Shown piece after piece: positions 22,648-35,050 of a DNA stretch of 43,478 nt (its first letter is position 1; every line of letters starts with the position of its first letter). The stretch comes from Gloeophyllum trabeum ATCC 11539 (taxonomy: Eukaryota; Basidiomycota; Agaricomycetes; Gloeophyllales; Gloeophyllaceae): contig NW_006920414.1 of the NCBI RefSeq assembly GCF_000344685.1, forward strand, positions 1-43,478. Reading direction: 5' to 3'. The translations under genes were made by a program, and so were the position numbers. The notes under the pieces are model-generated. The model was not told the origin of the DNA, did no database searches, and saw only the letters and a list, made by a program, of their open reading frames with translations.

Positions 22648-24422
22648 ATGCGCGACTACTGCAACGACGACATGGCTCATACAGCGCAGGAACTACAGCT
22701 GGGTGGCGCAGTCAATTTACTTAAAGAGCTAAATCAAGTCGCATTCGAAGTGGCTGAAGACGAACAGGACCAGGAAATTGAAGCCTTCGAGTCAGGGGTG
22801 GACATCGACAAGTGTCAAGAATCAAACCCTAGCTATTTGCGCACCCCCCCAGCCTCACAGAAGCTGCAAGCTCCAAGTCCCAGTAGCCATAAGGAGCTCT
22901 CACAGAATCTGAAAAAGGCCTCAGAACAGATAATTGTCACTAACACTCGTAAGGAGTATAACCGGTGTGTTCTACAGCTTTTCATGGCAAACAGCATTCT
23001 GAAGAGCACCTTATTGGAAGCCTGTGGGCTTCGTTCACGCAGTTCTGCGCTGCTATTGGCTACGCCGCAACAGCATCCGCTGTGGATGCAATGTTCCCGA
23101 ACTTACCTGCAGCCTTCCCCGAATGGATAGCTGTCTGGATAATGGATCGGTGAGCTCTGACAACATTGCGTGAAACATGAAAACTTACCGGAAACTGTAG
23201 TTGTGACGAGACTGACATACGAACGGGCAAACCGAAGGATCCGAGCGTACCACGTGCAACATATGCGCATGCGCAAAAGATGCGTGCCGCGATCAGCCAT
23301 AAGTTTGGCCGGGACTATGGGCTCGGAACGCAGCCCTGGACTGAGGACGCGATGCACTGAGGACGCGATGCACCCCGGGTCATTCAAAGGGAACCCATCA
23401 CTGTCTGTCACCGTGTCTCAATACATGGTCAGCCTTCGAAGGCGTAAAGTGAGTACTCACTGTATCAACACATCCAATCCCTGAGACTAATCCTGCCTTG
23501 TGCAGGTGCGCCAGGGAGAAGTCGTGACAAGTGCACGTGCTATTGACGAGGAAACAATCAAGGTATTGTATTACTTCAACAATGGTTACCCACCGCCGGA
23601 CGGCCTGGACGGCTTGACTTCCCGTAAACGAAAGGCTGAGCATCCGGAAGACTGGGCTGGGTATACGATCCGCATGATGCTGCAGGTCCTCTACATAACG
23701 TCAATGCTCTGTCTGCTCCGGTACGATGAAGCGCTGGGGATTAGCTGGTCCGACGTGTTCTTCGAGCGTGCCGAGGATGGTTCGTGGCACCGACTGCGTC
23801 TCGAGCTACCTGTTCGGAAAACCCACCAGAATGGCGGTATGCTGTCCATCGTGCCAACTCCGAGTCGCGCTGATGGTCTTGTTAGGAATATCACCATTTT
23901 ATCTGTATCCAAATAAAGAACGGCCATGGATGTGCCCCATACGTGCATGGGCAACGTGGTGGACAATTGTCCGTGTAGCGTCCGGTAACACTATCCCGCA
24001 AGGCTACGTTTTCCGTAAGAAAATGGGCACGGATAAATTCAGTATCCTTCCAGGAGATGCAATGGTATGTACTCACGCAGTATGGCTGAAACACTGTCAC
24101 TCACTTCCGACAGTCCTCTGATTCGTTCCTTGAATGTTTTCGGAGTAACCTCCTCGATGTCCGCATTGACCCACGACCCTACGGGACTCACTCTTTCCGA
24201 CGTGGCGGTTGCCAGTACCTTGCCATCACGTTGCGATGGCCTCTGCGAGACATCTGCTCTTGGGCTGGGTGGGCCGAGAACTTTGACAATCCCGGCACAC
24301 TATTCAAATACCTCTTGTCTTGGAATGATGCACCCCGGGTTCAGCGCGAGGACTACTTCAATCCGAAACGCGCTGCTGAGAAACGTTGCAGTGTTTGCGG
24401 GCGCTCGTGTCACTGTGCATAG
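22648..24422 (+). pseudogene. Tyrosine recombinase (Crypton/integrase-like), disrupted by a 16-bp duplication
   Basis: Six exons: 22648-22964, 23021-23149, 23201-23448, 23506-23836, 23886-24064, 24114-24422; introns 49-57 bp. The core has the tyrosine-recombinase signature: the first Arg in LLRYDEAL (codon 23719-23721), HSFRRGG with the His-x-x-Arg pair (24189-24200), a SWAGW in the position of the later His/Trp, and the likely nucleophile in TLFKYLL (Tyr codon 24309-24311). RKTHQNGG, PFYLY, the ICSWAGW block and a Cys-rich CSVCGRSCHC end are further landmarks. In exon 3 the 16-bp unit ctgaggacgcgatgca occurs twice in tandem (23341-23356, 23357-23372); the second copy brings an immediate TGA and shifts frame for the catalytic domain. 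Without that copy, the phases of all exons agree. Such enzymes move Crypton-type elements by site-specific recombination. A sequencing or assembly error is the alternative to true inactivation. Confidence 0.85.
23341..23372 (+). repeat. Perfect 16-bp tandem duplication inside recombinase exon 3
   Basis: The unit ctgaggacgcgatgca is present twice without spacer. Sixteen is not a multiple of three, so the duplication causes a frameshift and a stop (TGA at 23358-23360) in an otherwise continuous exon. No GT...AG pair surrounds it that would let splicing remove it. Confidence 0.95.
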
Positions 24423-24614
24423 AGTAGATTAGTATCATACTGCAGTATTAGACAGGTTATCCATACCTAGAGACCGTCATAGCAGTATCACTGAATGAAG
24501 ACAGACCTGTACCTCAGTGCACACTCCATTTTGACTAGACACTAAGCAGCTTGATTGAACTATGATACGGCATGCAAGATATACTAATATACAGGTGCAA
24601 TCACATGGGAAGAC

Positions 24615-26704
24615 TCAGGCATGAGCATCACGAGAGCCTGTATCATTATCTGATAGATGCATAGGAAAGGGCTCAGGAGCCCGACGTATACGCTCAGCCC
24701 CGACCACAACACGCTGCCCTGAATGGACCACATTTGCGGCCGAAATCGCAGCAGCACGGACCTTGGCTTTCCTGTTCTCCTCGCACCAGTAGTTGATCAC
24801 CCACGTCGGAAACATGCTGACGTCGTCCGACTGAGAATCGGATACATAGATGGGTGCAGACACCGTTCCGCGAGCACCATTTGGTATCTGTATGATCATA
24901 TCAATCAGATGATCTGGAGAGGTCAAGGAAGAGACATACCGGATAACCAGTGCGAGCGTGTACCTCACGCGAACCTGGCTGGTTGTGAGTGCCACCGACA
25001 TTTACCGTTGAGGTTTCACCATGTTTGCGCTGCAAACGTACATCAGAAACATTATCGAGATACATCCTATGTAGCTCACCTTTCTAGTAGCTTGTGCCCT
25101 AGTCCGCTTCCGTCCTGATGCAGCATAGTCCCGGGCAATCACCGGACAACACCTTGATACCACCTCAGCAGGGATCCAGAGACCGACATGCTGGGTGACC
25201 ATAGAGCCAACAGACGCGGGTGGGCAGAGGAAGGAATTCAGCGTGAGGTCGTGAAGGGCACTGGAGGGAAATCGTAGCTTGAACATAGGGACCATGGTGC
25301 TCTTCGACGTTCTTGATGCCAGAATGGTGTCCGGCGCTATGACACCAGAGCCGGAAGCTGGGTGGGAAACAGAAGGCTCTGCAGTCATGCAGAGCATCCG
25401 TAACGCAACGCCAGGCCATATGTGGTCTGTGAATCTCCGCAAAATCTCATTGCCACTCCCCCACGTAAAGTAGTGCTCACAGAGCCGAGCAAGGCTTGCA
25501 ACATCCGGCAGGGATGCGTTGCATGGAGGTGGGACCCCAGTACCCATCAGAAAGGACGTGACTGGGTTGACGTAGGCGGCAAGGACAGCGCGAGAGGGGA
25601 AAGTATCGGGAATCCGAGAAGCGAGAGCCGGGTTGCGATGGCCTATGTATCCCTCGGGATCATCACGGACGTAATGACGAAGTTGAGTCCTCCATTGCAA
25701 AAATGATGGCGAAATGTCAGCGGCGGTCGAGGCCGCAGCTTCCAGCAATGCCTCGCCGCAGCCATAGCGCGCAAGACCTGCAGCCAGGTGGGGTCCAAAC
25801 CCCGGCAGCCCAGCCTATGTTCGGGGTGACTCACATCAGCGGCTCCCCGCAGGCATCTGCAGATACTACACACCTCATCGTAATCGCCGCCACTAAGCAC
25901 AGCAAACAGTATATAGCCACCCCGCGTCAACCCCGAGCACACCTCCTCCTGTATCGCTTCCCGGGTGTATATGATGACTCTGTCCTTGTCTTTCTTGACA
26001 TTCGGGCTGACCGCCATAGTCAGACAATATCGAGTAGGAAGTGAACCGACGGCTTACTTTCGAATGATAGTCTTCGCACCAAATACGAGCGTGTCACTGT
26101 CATCAGTAAGGACAGCGTCCACTAAGCCGCTAGCACTCATTTCCGCAAGCTCCGCCTCAGCCTCCGCAGGGGCCTGAATGCATGTACAATTCAGTCATGA
26201 ATGAGTCACAAGGAGGCGAGAACTGACACAATGGGACTGGAAACCAAAAGCCTTGATGAACTTCTCGAAGGTCTGAATCAGCCAGTGCTCCCGAGCAAAT
26301 ACCCTCTTCCCTCTCTTGACGGGCGGGCGTCCAGGCCCATCGAATACAAATATTGCAGCAACAGGTAGGCGGCCAAGTCGAGCAAGGCGTGAAAAGATCG
26401 TATTGAGCTCGGGGTTTTGACCCCGGTAAGCATGGCCGGCAATGTGGATAGATTGAGCTGCATGGATCCATATACTAGGACAAGGAGAGTAAGGCACTGT
26501 TAGACTGATGTGATGGAGCCAGCTTACCTGGCATCAACACCTATTCGAAGATAGGCAATCCCTGACTCACGAGCACAGGCATGCTCGACAGCGAGCTGGG
26601 TGAGCGCTTGGTTTCGAGCGGCCGGTTTGATGTGCTGTAGATGGTTAGAGATGGTCAAAAGGGCGCCGGGTTGAACATACCTCCCAGAGGCCGTTAACAC
26701 CCAT
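24615..26704 (-). CDS. XPG/FEN1-like structure-specific nuclease (PIN-like fold)
   Basis: Exons 26681-26704, 26528-26634, 26228-26474, 26058-26173, 25874-26006, 25080-25814, 24940-25029, 24615-24887; introns 46-59 bp; 574 residues, uninterrupted. It starts MGVNGLWE, the typical XPG N-terminus. The catalytic acidic set is complete: D42 (GVDAS), D89 (FVFDG), E130 and E132 (APAEAEAELA), D151 and D153 (TDDSDTLVFG), D206 (SGGDY). A helix-hairpin-helix-like GLPGFGPHLAAGLARYG follows. The C-terminal half (IGHRNPALA, NPVTS, HIWPG) matches the GEN1-like PIN nuclease family that is, to my recollection, greatly expanded in agaricomycetes. Family members cut flaps or Holliday-type junctions. It converges on the recombinase (stop codons about 190 bp apart), so it may serve the same element, or be an independent member of the expanded family. 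Intact frame suggests function. Confidence 0.88.
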
Positions 26705-27868
26705 GACGAGCTGTGCTGTTGTAGTGCTGGAAAGCTGAAATGCCCGCCTCAGCTCAGTCGACCAGATATAAGCTCTAGACTTACTAAGGGACAAGACTGT
26801 CGGCGGCGGCGGCGGCGTCGTTGTCGTTGTCGTCGTCTTCGACAGAGTTGAAGTGGAAATTGAAGCGGGAGGGGGGTCTCGACGGCCATGGCACCGGGTA
26901 GGGCGGCAAGTGACTGCAAATCTCCCGCCAGTCGACTGCAAATGACCCTAACGAAAGGCCTGCGCAGGTCGACCTGGCGGGCAGCGCTGCCATTCTGGAC
27001 AGCCTGTTCAGCTTACTTCGCATCGGTGCATTTGCAGTCGTATCGTGAGAATTTACGGTCACCTCGGCACGGCCTCAGTTGTCTCGGCTTTGTCACCATG
27101 TGCCTTTGAATTCGTCTCAGTGGTTACTATAACCGAGTTCGCCGCTTGTAGCCACAGATGTCCGCTGTACTTTCCGTGCCAAGTTCAAGGTTTTGTACTT
27201 TAGATTCACTCTGAAACACTAGACGGCTAGTAGCATGCGACTATAAGCAGCATTTCCCAGATTTGCTTAAACTAGTGCACATTCATAGCAAACAATCCTC
27301 TCTGTACGGGGTCCTGATCTGCTTGACAATACTGATTCCTGATGGCATTACATAATGATGGGTACTGATTATGGTACTGTAAACGTATACACCTTCAGAC
27401 TTTCTTCGCAAGCTGATGTACGTTCAGGGAAAGGCCGTCGGCGACTGGGTTCATGGCTGTTGCCGAACGTTGTTTGCTTTCATTTGTCATGTTCATTGTG
27501 GCGTCGATATGACCCAAGACAAACTTCAATCCAGGGATGAATGGTTAACACTACACGAACCAATAAATAAATGCCTTCTTACCAATCTTAAGTTGATCGT
27601 TTACACGACATGGAGAGGGCTCTCAATGGATATATGAATCATTCCAATGCCGTCGTCTAGCTGCATCAGCGCCTTCGAGTCCTTCTGCAGCGTCGTATTC
27701 CTATACCAAGATCACAACGCATGAGAGGGTATCATGATCACGATATTTTTTTGCACTATCAATACAATATACCTGCCAGCCGAGGTCCTTTATCACACAA
27801 TCCAAGAACGATATCCAAGCTGCAACAAAATGAGAATCCACACACCCCTCCTCACATACCCGGGCCCG
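26705..27868. other. Intergenic, with trinucleotide repeat near 26800-26840
   Basis: About 1.2 kb between the nuclease start and the monooxygenase stop. A run of ggc followed by gtc/gtt triplets lies at about 26803-26845, giving artificial Ala/Asp frames. The remainder is AT-richer, with no supported coding frame. The promoter of the nuclease gene must lie in the first few hundred bases. Confidence 0.55.
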
Positions 27869-29654
27869 CTACCTCCCACCAACTTCGCTCTCCAGCATCC
27901 GCACCGCCCGCTCGACGTCCCCGTCCACACTCGTGCTCCACGCCCATTCCCAATTCGTTCTGACCGAGTACGCGAGGTCGGCCAGCGTCGCGGGGCTGTT
28001 GTCGCACACGTCGTGCCGCTGGAAGGTGAACAACATCCCGTTCTCGCGCGACTTGCGCTGCACGAGCTCGGCAAACGGCCGGCGGACGCGGTCGTACACA
28101 CCTAGCGCTGCTGGCAATGTGTCGAGGGTCGTGAGAGCGTGCCCGAGGAGCGTGCCCAGGATGTAGGCGTCCTATGTATGGGGAGGGCCTCAGTGTGACG
28201 GCAATGCGAGGGGATCCAGACGTACCTCGATCGCCTGGCCGGCGCCGCTACCTTCGTGTGGGGCCATTGCGTGCGCCTTTGGAAGAGACACGACGGCGGT
28301 GAGCCGCGAGTTAAGGAACAGCACATACGATGCACGCACCGCGTCGCCGAGTATCGTCACCCTGCCCGATACCCAAGTAGGCAGCGGCGGAGCGGTGTGT
28401 ATCGCCCATCTAAGCGGGGCGGGTGCCACCTACCCATCGTTATATCTTACACGCTCCGGGGGGCGAGATATCAAGCGTACCTCGAGTAACTGCTGCACCT
28501 CCTCGTCCCACCCACGATATGGCTCTTTCCATTCGCTCGACCCCGGCTCCACCTCGGCCATCCAGGGCCCGGGGAACGTCGTGCCCTCCAACTCCGGGCG
28601 CCGCTGGAAGGCGACGAAGTTGAGGTGGGTGCCGTGTTGTATAGGGTATGTTAGGACATACTGCCATATTACCGTTGGTCAGTAACCAGCCCCGGCTCGA
28701 CCACGGCTGAACTCACGTTATCTCGACCGAGGAACTACGCGACGCAGGCACACTTGCACTTCAGCGATTGAGTGCAAAAGAGAGAAGCGGGCGGAGGAAA
28801 TACCTGCGATGGCGTTGTTATACACCGATGCTGCGGATGGGATGCCCTAATCTCCTCCATGGGTATCAGCGCCCGGTACGCGACCTCGCCGCTCCATATG
28901 GGCGCGGCAAGCTCTTCCGACTCCACCCGCCCGCTCCGCACGAGCTCGCGCACGATCCCTGCGCGCGTGCTGGAGCGTAGACCGTCCGCACCGACGAGGA
29001 GGTCGCACGTCGCGGTGGTGCCGTCCGCGAAGGTGAGGGTGATAGGCTGGCAGGGGGAGGACGGCTGGGTGTAGGATGCGAGGCGTTTTGACGTGTGCGC
29101 GGAGTGGGAAGGGGGTAAGTGCGAGAGGAGCGCTTTCTGGAAGTCGGCACGGTGGAAACGGAGGAGGCCACCTGGACAAGGTCATGATGGGATGGAATGG
29201 GGCAGAGGAATGCGGTACCTGGCGAGACGAGATCGTAAAAGCTTAAACCACGGTGCTCATTGCTCTTCCTGTAGTGAAATACATGAGCTAAACAGCGATA
29301 TCGTTGTTAGTCACACTCGGTCGGGGATGAGGCCGCACTAAGAAGGAACGAAACATACCCGGTTTGTCCGGGTCAAGGCCGCCCACCAGGTTTACGACCT
29401 CCTGGCGCAAGCCGAGCTTGTCCAGTACCTTCAGCGCGCGCGGCCACAGCCCGACGCCCGCGCCGACTTCTGTAAAGTTCTTGGCTGCCTCGTAGATGGT
29501 GACAGAAATATCAGGGTATCTTGCGAGGGTCAGAGCGAGGCTGAGGCCGCCCACTCCTCCTCCGCTGCGAGGTTAGCTATGCGTAAGCGTTCCGTATGAC
29601 GATCTCACGAAAGACGTCAGACCATATGGCCACTCTAAACTTTGGCTCGGTCAT
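27869..29654 (-). CDS. FAD-dependent monooxygenase, salicylate-hydroxylase type
   Basis: Group A flavoprotein monooxygenase, using NAD(P)H and O2 to hydroxylate an aromatic or related substrate. Nine exons: 29623-29654, 29359-29564, 29219-29287, 28804-29171, 28717-28734, 28481-28660, 28340-28429, 28226-28276, 27869-28171; 438 residues, normal for the family. N-terminal Rossmann motif GGGVGGLS (joined across intron 1) and the following YEAAKNFTEVGAGVGLWP; the middle RFHRADFQKAL and LLVGADGLRSSTR (the DG motif region); then GRVTILGDA|AHAMAPHEGSGAGQAIEDAY, the second FAD-binding GD motif. Exon 5 is only 18 nt (reads FLGRDN). The start could also be the in-frame ATG at 29663. The substrate cannot be read from the sequence. 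No neighbouring catabolic or secondary-metabolite gene is visible. Confidence 0.9.
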
Positions 29655-29663
29655 TGCAATCAT

Positions 29664-32600
29664 TATCGTTACAGAGAGTAAGAAAGAGAGGCTCTAGAAT
29701 GGGCAGCACGACATAGACGAGTCCCGGAGAGGGTCCAGGGACAAGGCAACGCTGGCGGACATGGGTATATGTAACCACGACGGCAGACTTGTACAACGTT
29801 AGAAAGTGCGATGGCAACGCACTCCGGAGAACGGTGAATTGCAAGGCAGACCAACCAGGACAGCGCGAAGCCAGACGGATTGCGCGCATATCGAGATGCC
29901 CTCTCGATGCGACCGATGAGGCCGAGGCACACGGACCCGTCCCACCGACGCCGCCGCCATCACTGCGTCCCTGGGCCCCGATCCCGGCACAAAGAGGCTC
30001 CAGAGTGCGCACTTTGCTTCCGCAACGTCCCCGGGCGCCGCTAGTTCGCCGGAGTGATCCTTCTAGCGAGTCGATAACCTCAGATCGTCGTGTCGCCCAT
30101 CGGCGTCGCGCTCGGCGTTTCTTCTCTTCATCTCGAATGAAAGCACGTCTATTGGCATGATCCTGTCAACTCTAGTGCGATGCAGGCACTTTGACCCGAC
30201 GACGGGAGAGCCTACATCCTCGTTTTCGAGGCACGATTGGAGCGGACGAAACCGGAAATAGCGATGCACCGTCGCATCTGGAACTCGTCTTTCCCGCGAA
30301 GCCATCGCGCACACAAGAAAATTGCCACGTGGTTCTCCATTGGTTCGACAGCGGGAGCAGTTCGCAACGCCGCTCGTTGAGTGGCACTGGACGTTCGCTG
30401 TATACGTTGGCAAAAATAAGCGTCGAGTTCTGTCAGTTGGCCACTTGTTGACTGTCGGTGGAGGTCGGACAACCGACGACTACTGCGTGCGTGGATCCCC
30501 GTGAACCTTTCCGTGAAAATCGCACTTTAAGATATTTACCCACCGTTACCGTACGCGTCGAAGCAGGGTGGTCAACTCGGGGGTGATGATATGTGTTCGC
30601 AACGAGGACCAGACCGGACATCCATAACTGTGTATGCTCTGATAATCAGATACGCCTATTGCACTCGAGCCGCGGCGATAGGACCGATGATATTCGGGAT
30701 CACCTCATTCCGTTCTGACGTATCTATTGGTGCACATGCAATGGTCGACTGCATCTACAAATTACAGGTGAGATTACTTGCTTCCTTGGTCAGGTTACAT
30801 CACTCCACGTCGTGGCAGAACATGTCATGACCTCCCGTAGAACACTTCCAAGACTTCTCACTACAGGTATGGCGCCTCTTCCTCGGTGGTGGCGCTTAGG
30901 ACCACGTATAGGATCTTTCGATAAGAAACCGAAGCATAGCGGTCATTTGCGCCGGTGAAGGTATGTCTGATTTTACTCCTACTCATCCTGCTCCCCCGCT
31001 TACCTCGCATTGACACCAACTGTAATGTACAGTCACCTACTTCACTTAGTACGTGCAGATGTGCTCGGAAGGCACACGGCTGCTGACGCGGTAACATAAG
31101 ATACCTGAAGGGCGCGATTAATCGCCGACTTTGCACCGATGGTACGGGTAACATGAGCTACTTCACATGCTCCACTCAGATTAGCTGACTTGTGCAGTAG
31201 GTACGCTGACAGCCCTGTACGCCGGAATAGTGCGGTCTCAATCCTCACTTGAACCTCTGACTCAGCCACACTGGAGGCGAAGGGACGGGGTGCCAAGGAC
31301 TCTGTCGGAGTAACAAATACCTCCACCCTTGTTCAATATACCAACGAAATGCAATACTGAATCCATAAGCTGCTATCACTCGTAGATCGCCAGTATCTAG
31401 ACCACAGGTCAGTTCGACTCCTTCCATCGACACCCGAAGCATGAACAACTTCCCCGCTTCCGTCGCACTGATGTCGAAGCTATAGGGATACGTGAGAGTC
31501 AAGGATGCACAATCTACATCCACCCTCTTTGGTGGCTTCGACCTAGGTATCTGTAGTCATCCCGATGTAAGGACCGTGCTACGAGTTGGCGCATAGATAA
31601 GCAACTATAGCAGGCACCGAATTCGTCCACCGAAGGTGCGCCCGACTTCGTGTATAACTGTTCACCTCCCCCGCTTTTTTCGCACTGATGTCGAAGACAT
31701 ACACGAGAACCCAAGACGTACAGTCTATATTTGTATTTTTGAGTTGAGAGCAGATACACAGATCCGTGACCCCGAGGGAAAACCGGTGAGAGTCTCGCAT
31801 GCGATAGGGCGCTATATGCAGGGCGCGTCGGTCTGTCGGACGGTGGTGGCGTGCTACTCATCACGTCAGATAGGGTTGAGTCTAGTTTGTGGCGAGGCTT
31901 CCACGGATAGAAAGGGGCTTGCGCATGCAACCGTGGATTCTCGAGATATCTGTCCCAACCCTACGGCTTCATGACATCCCTGGACTCAGGCGCGATAAAT
32001 CTTCAATCCACGGACCCGCCGTATACGGCCGTGTCACGCGGACATGGTCGCATAGACTATGCACGTCTTCCTCTATGCAACCACCGAGCGGGCGACATCA
32101 CGGGCGGGTGAGGTAACCCTCCAGCTGCCTTGGAATTAATAAGGCCCTGCCCTGGGTTAGTTGCCCAGTGATACCGTTAAGGGTCGATTATTTCACTTGG
32201 GTTACGAACATACACATACGACCTGAGCTTATAGTATGTCATAGTGGCCGAACGTCAGGACATAGCACCACCAGCACTGTAGACAGCTGTCGAGTCCTGC
32301 GGTTTAGTTCCGTATTGCCCTTCACTGGGCGTACGGTCCGAAACGATCCACTTGAGCAGCGCTCGGCGTGCACCGCTATAACTTCAGCCACTTGGACATG
32401 TGGAGGTCCACCATTATTTATGCTTCCAATTCTTCCTTTGAGGAGATGGGCCAAACGCAAGACTCACCCATTATCTGGTGCAGGAAAATGGAGAATGTGT
32501 GACTGGGGCTGGGGGGCGGGGGGCGGGACCGTTACCCAACACGGTAGCCACCGTCCTCTTATGGTAATCCCCGCAGGGTCGCAACATCGCGATACGTCCG

Positions 32601-34968
32601 CCCCGAAGGAGATGCGCAAAAAAGGGAATTGTTCATTATCGAAGCGGGGCACATGTGGCTGGATCGCGACCTCCGTGCTTTTCGCACTTTGCCATTTCCA
32701 CGACCTCCTGTGCCAGTTTGCCACACCGCTGCCTGCGCTCGAACACTGCGTGGTAACACATGGACCCATATCCACCCGGCACCAATACACCAACCGGGGA
32801 ACGCTGGGTGGTGGACGTCGACTTGGAGGTAATCCCACCAGATTACAACCATGGGCAGATCTTCTTTGACCCCGGTCGATTCGACCGGCTTGCGCTGCCA
32901 TCGCACTTTTTGGCGAGCGAGCCGCTCCGGGTTTTCTGTTTATCTCCGCCCGCTGCGTGCAATCGTACTCTGGATTGACATTGGCACGATTTTCATGCGT
33001 CACGTCTCCCGCACGTACTGGCAGCCGTCTCGTCCGCGCTCTAGTTATTTCTCCAACAGGACAACTCGACGGGTCCATTTCCTCCTATCTACAGGCCCCA
33101 CAAGACTTCTGACTTCGGACGGGATTTGTCAACTGTACGCTCCCCACCAGCGACTCTGCAGCGGCGGTTGATATGACACGTCCGACCACATGGAAGCACG
33201 CCTAGATCTGCAGAAGGGGGTGCACCCCGGCAGCCCCGTTACACGAGGTGAGGATTTCCGGCGCAATATCTCGAGATTTGATCTTGACTCCCGGCCCGTG
33301 AGGAGGACGATTCGGCGGGTATAAAGCCGTCGAGCCCCAGCTACTTTCACGGACTCGGTACCCCCCTCGCTCTGGTACAGCGCCAGCATGCCCTAGACCC
33401 ACGCACTCTTGGATCAGCCGCGTCGGCGACCCCACCGACCTTCGTACCCCATCCTTCTCGCGCCCGGTTCGCTGCAGCATTTGGGCTCGCCAAGGAGCTC
33501 TGTCGCCGAATGCAACATAGCGCCCCCCTCCTGCCTGCCGCCCTACCGTCGAGATGTCTGGCAGCTATTTAGCTCCCATGGCACGCTCCCACCCGAGGAC
33601 TTGCGCTTAGCATGCCCCTGCTCGTACCGCATCGTCTCCTCACCCACCCACACGCCCAGCGCCCGACCCAATCTTCCATGCCACCGCAGCCTCGACGGCC
33701 ACCGTACACCTGTTACCCTGATGCCGACACGCTGTGTCTACGACCGATACCGGGATTCGCAGCCGCGCGCCGCGGAGGTGGATGCGTCGGGGAGGCTGAC
33801 GGCAGTCAGACGAGGACGGATGAATACGTACGTACCCTCCTTCGTGTCTTCCGCCCTGCTTCTCTGACTTGCGTGTCGCCGTGTAGAGGCAGTGGGCGTG
33901 AGCCCATGATACCCACGCGCGTCGTCTAGCCCTGGATTCCCAGACCGCCGCTGACCTGGGTAGGTCTACTCGCCGGCGCTCAGGCCGTGGTCACCAGAGG
34001 ACGTCTACGGATGGCAGCTGCGTGGCCATCATCCTCGCCGGACAGACTGTAGGTGCCTATACTCCCATGATGAGCCGTTCTCGCTCAACGCACGTTTGGC
34101 AGCCCTCCCTATGCAGGGGAACCTCGACGTATCCGTATCTCCGTCCGGCTCACACTTGCCATCTGCGAGGCAGAAGCATACGGGATGGCCTGGAGGATGT
34201 CCAGCGGGCACACACTTGACTGCTTGATCGTGGTCAAATGTGGGCCCTTTGGATATACTCAATGGATCTTCCCGGGCTCCGCCAACCAACTGTAGCCCCG
34301 CCACACTACATCTGTGGGCTTTGTTTCGACCACAGGGCATGGACAAGCCTCTGCACAGGAGGCATCTCATGGGATGCCGTGTGGCGGACGAGTCCTTCGT
34401 CGTGCGCCACACCTGCCAGTCGTGTATCGTCCTCCTTGGTCAAAGGCGATTGACTGACCTCAGTCCGACATTCTAGTCCGTAACCGAGCCTGAGCTTCCG
34501 CGATCAATCAAGATGCGTTCAGGTTTGTTCGGATTGCATCCATAATACCCTTGTGTACGGTGTAGACATTACGAAGGCCATACCTAGCAAGTAATGAATG
34601 TACCACGTCTTCGAGTCGCCTTCGAGCCATGCAGAGTTCCAAGTCAAAGTACAATACGCGGGTGTAAGTTCACCCAGCATGTCTTCCCACACAAGAAACA
34701 CCGGTAATCAAATTGCCACGTGCGAATGACCCCGGACGGACGGCGTCTGTGGAATCGATGCGCTCAGCTAGCAATGCTTCCCCTCACCCTTGCTGCGCCG
34801 TCTAGGGCTGCATAGCGATAACTGCCTGGCCGAGGCTCAGCTTGTCTTGCCCACTGCGCTTGCTATCCATTGGTTTCACCGCTGGAACTGGGCGTCGTTG
34901 GTAGCGATATAGGTGAGTGATACATACTTTACGTTGGTGGGGCGACTTTTACAAGTCGGTTCCTCCTC
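29664..34968. other. 5.3-kb interval without a supported gene
   Basis: No multi-exon reading frame with conserved motifs could be assembled on either strand. Frames of 90-230 codons occur in GC-rich parts (about 32170-33170 and 33400-33930) but overlap on both strands and lack splice logic or family motifs. A TATAAA at 33320-33325 followed by pyrimidine-rich sequence could be a core promoter, but no convincing start codon and exon follow. Two diverged copies of a 70-75 bp segment lie at 31449-31520 and 31666-31740. The region may hold decayed genes. Confidence 0.45.
31449..31740 (-). repeat. Two diverged copies of a 70-75 bp segment, about 220 bp apart
   Basis: Both copies share cccgctt followed by cgcactgatgtcgaag, then less similar sequence ending near aca(a/g)tctat/c. 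On the minus strand both read FDISA preceded by a VDC/IDC-S...Y pattern and followed by a Lys/Glu-Ala-Gly stretch, so the copies keep the same frame. This suggests two relics of a repeated minus-strand coding segment. No family is recognised. Confidence 0.4.
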
Positions 34969-35050
34969 ATGCAGACTTTGAGAGGCGCCGAATCAATCCA
35001 TCCATCGCGGTACTTGGCACCAGTGCATACTGCTACCCTGCCCGCTCAAC

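Noticed and set aside
33320..33960. Possible gene behind the TATAAA at 33320
   Set aside because: Frames up to 150 codons exist but no consistent start, splicing or recognisable motif; listed only as a weak promoter-like spot.
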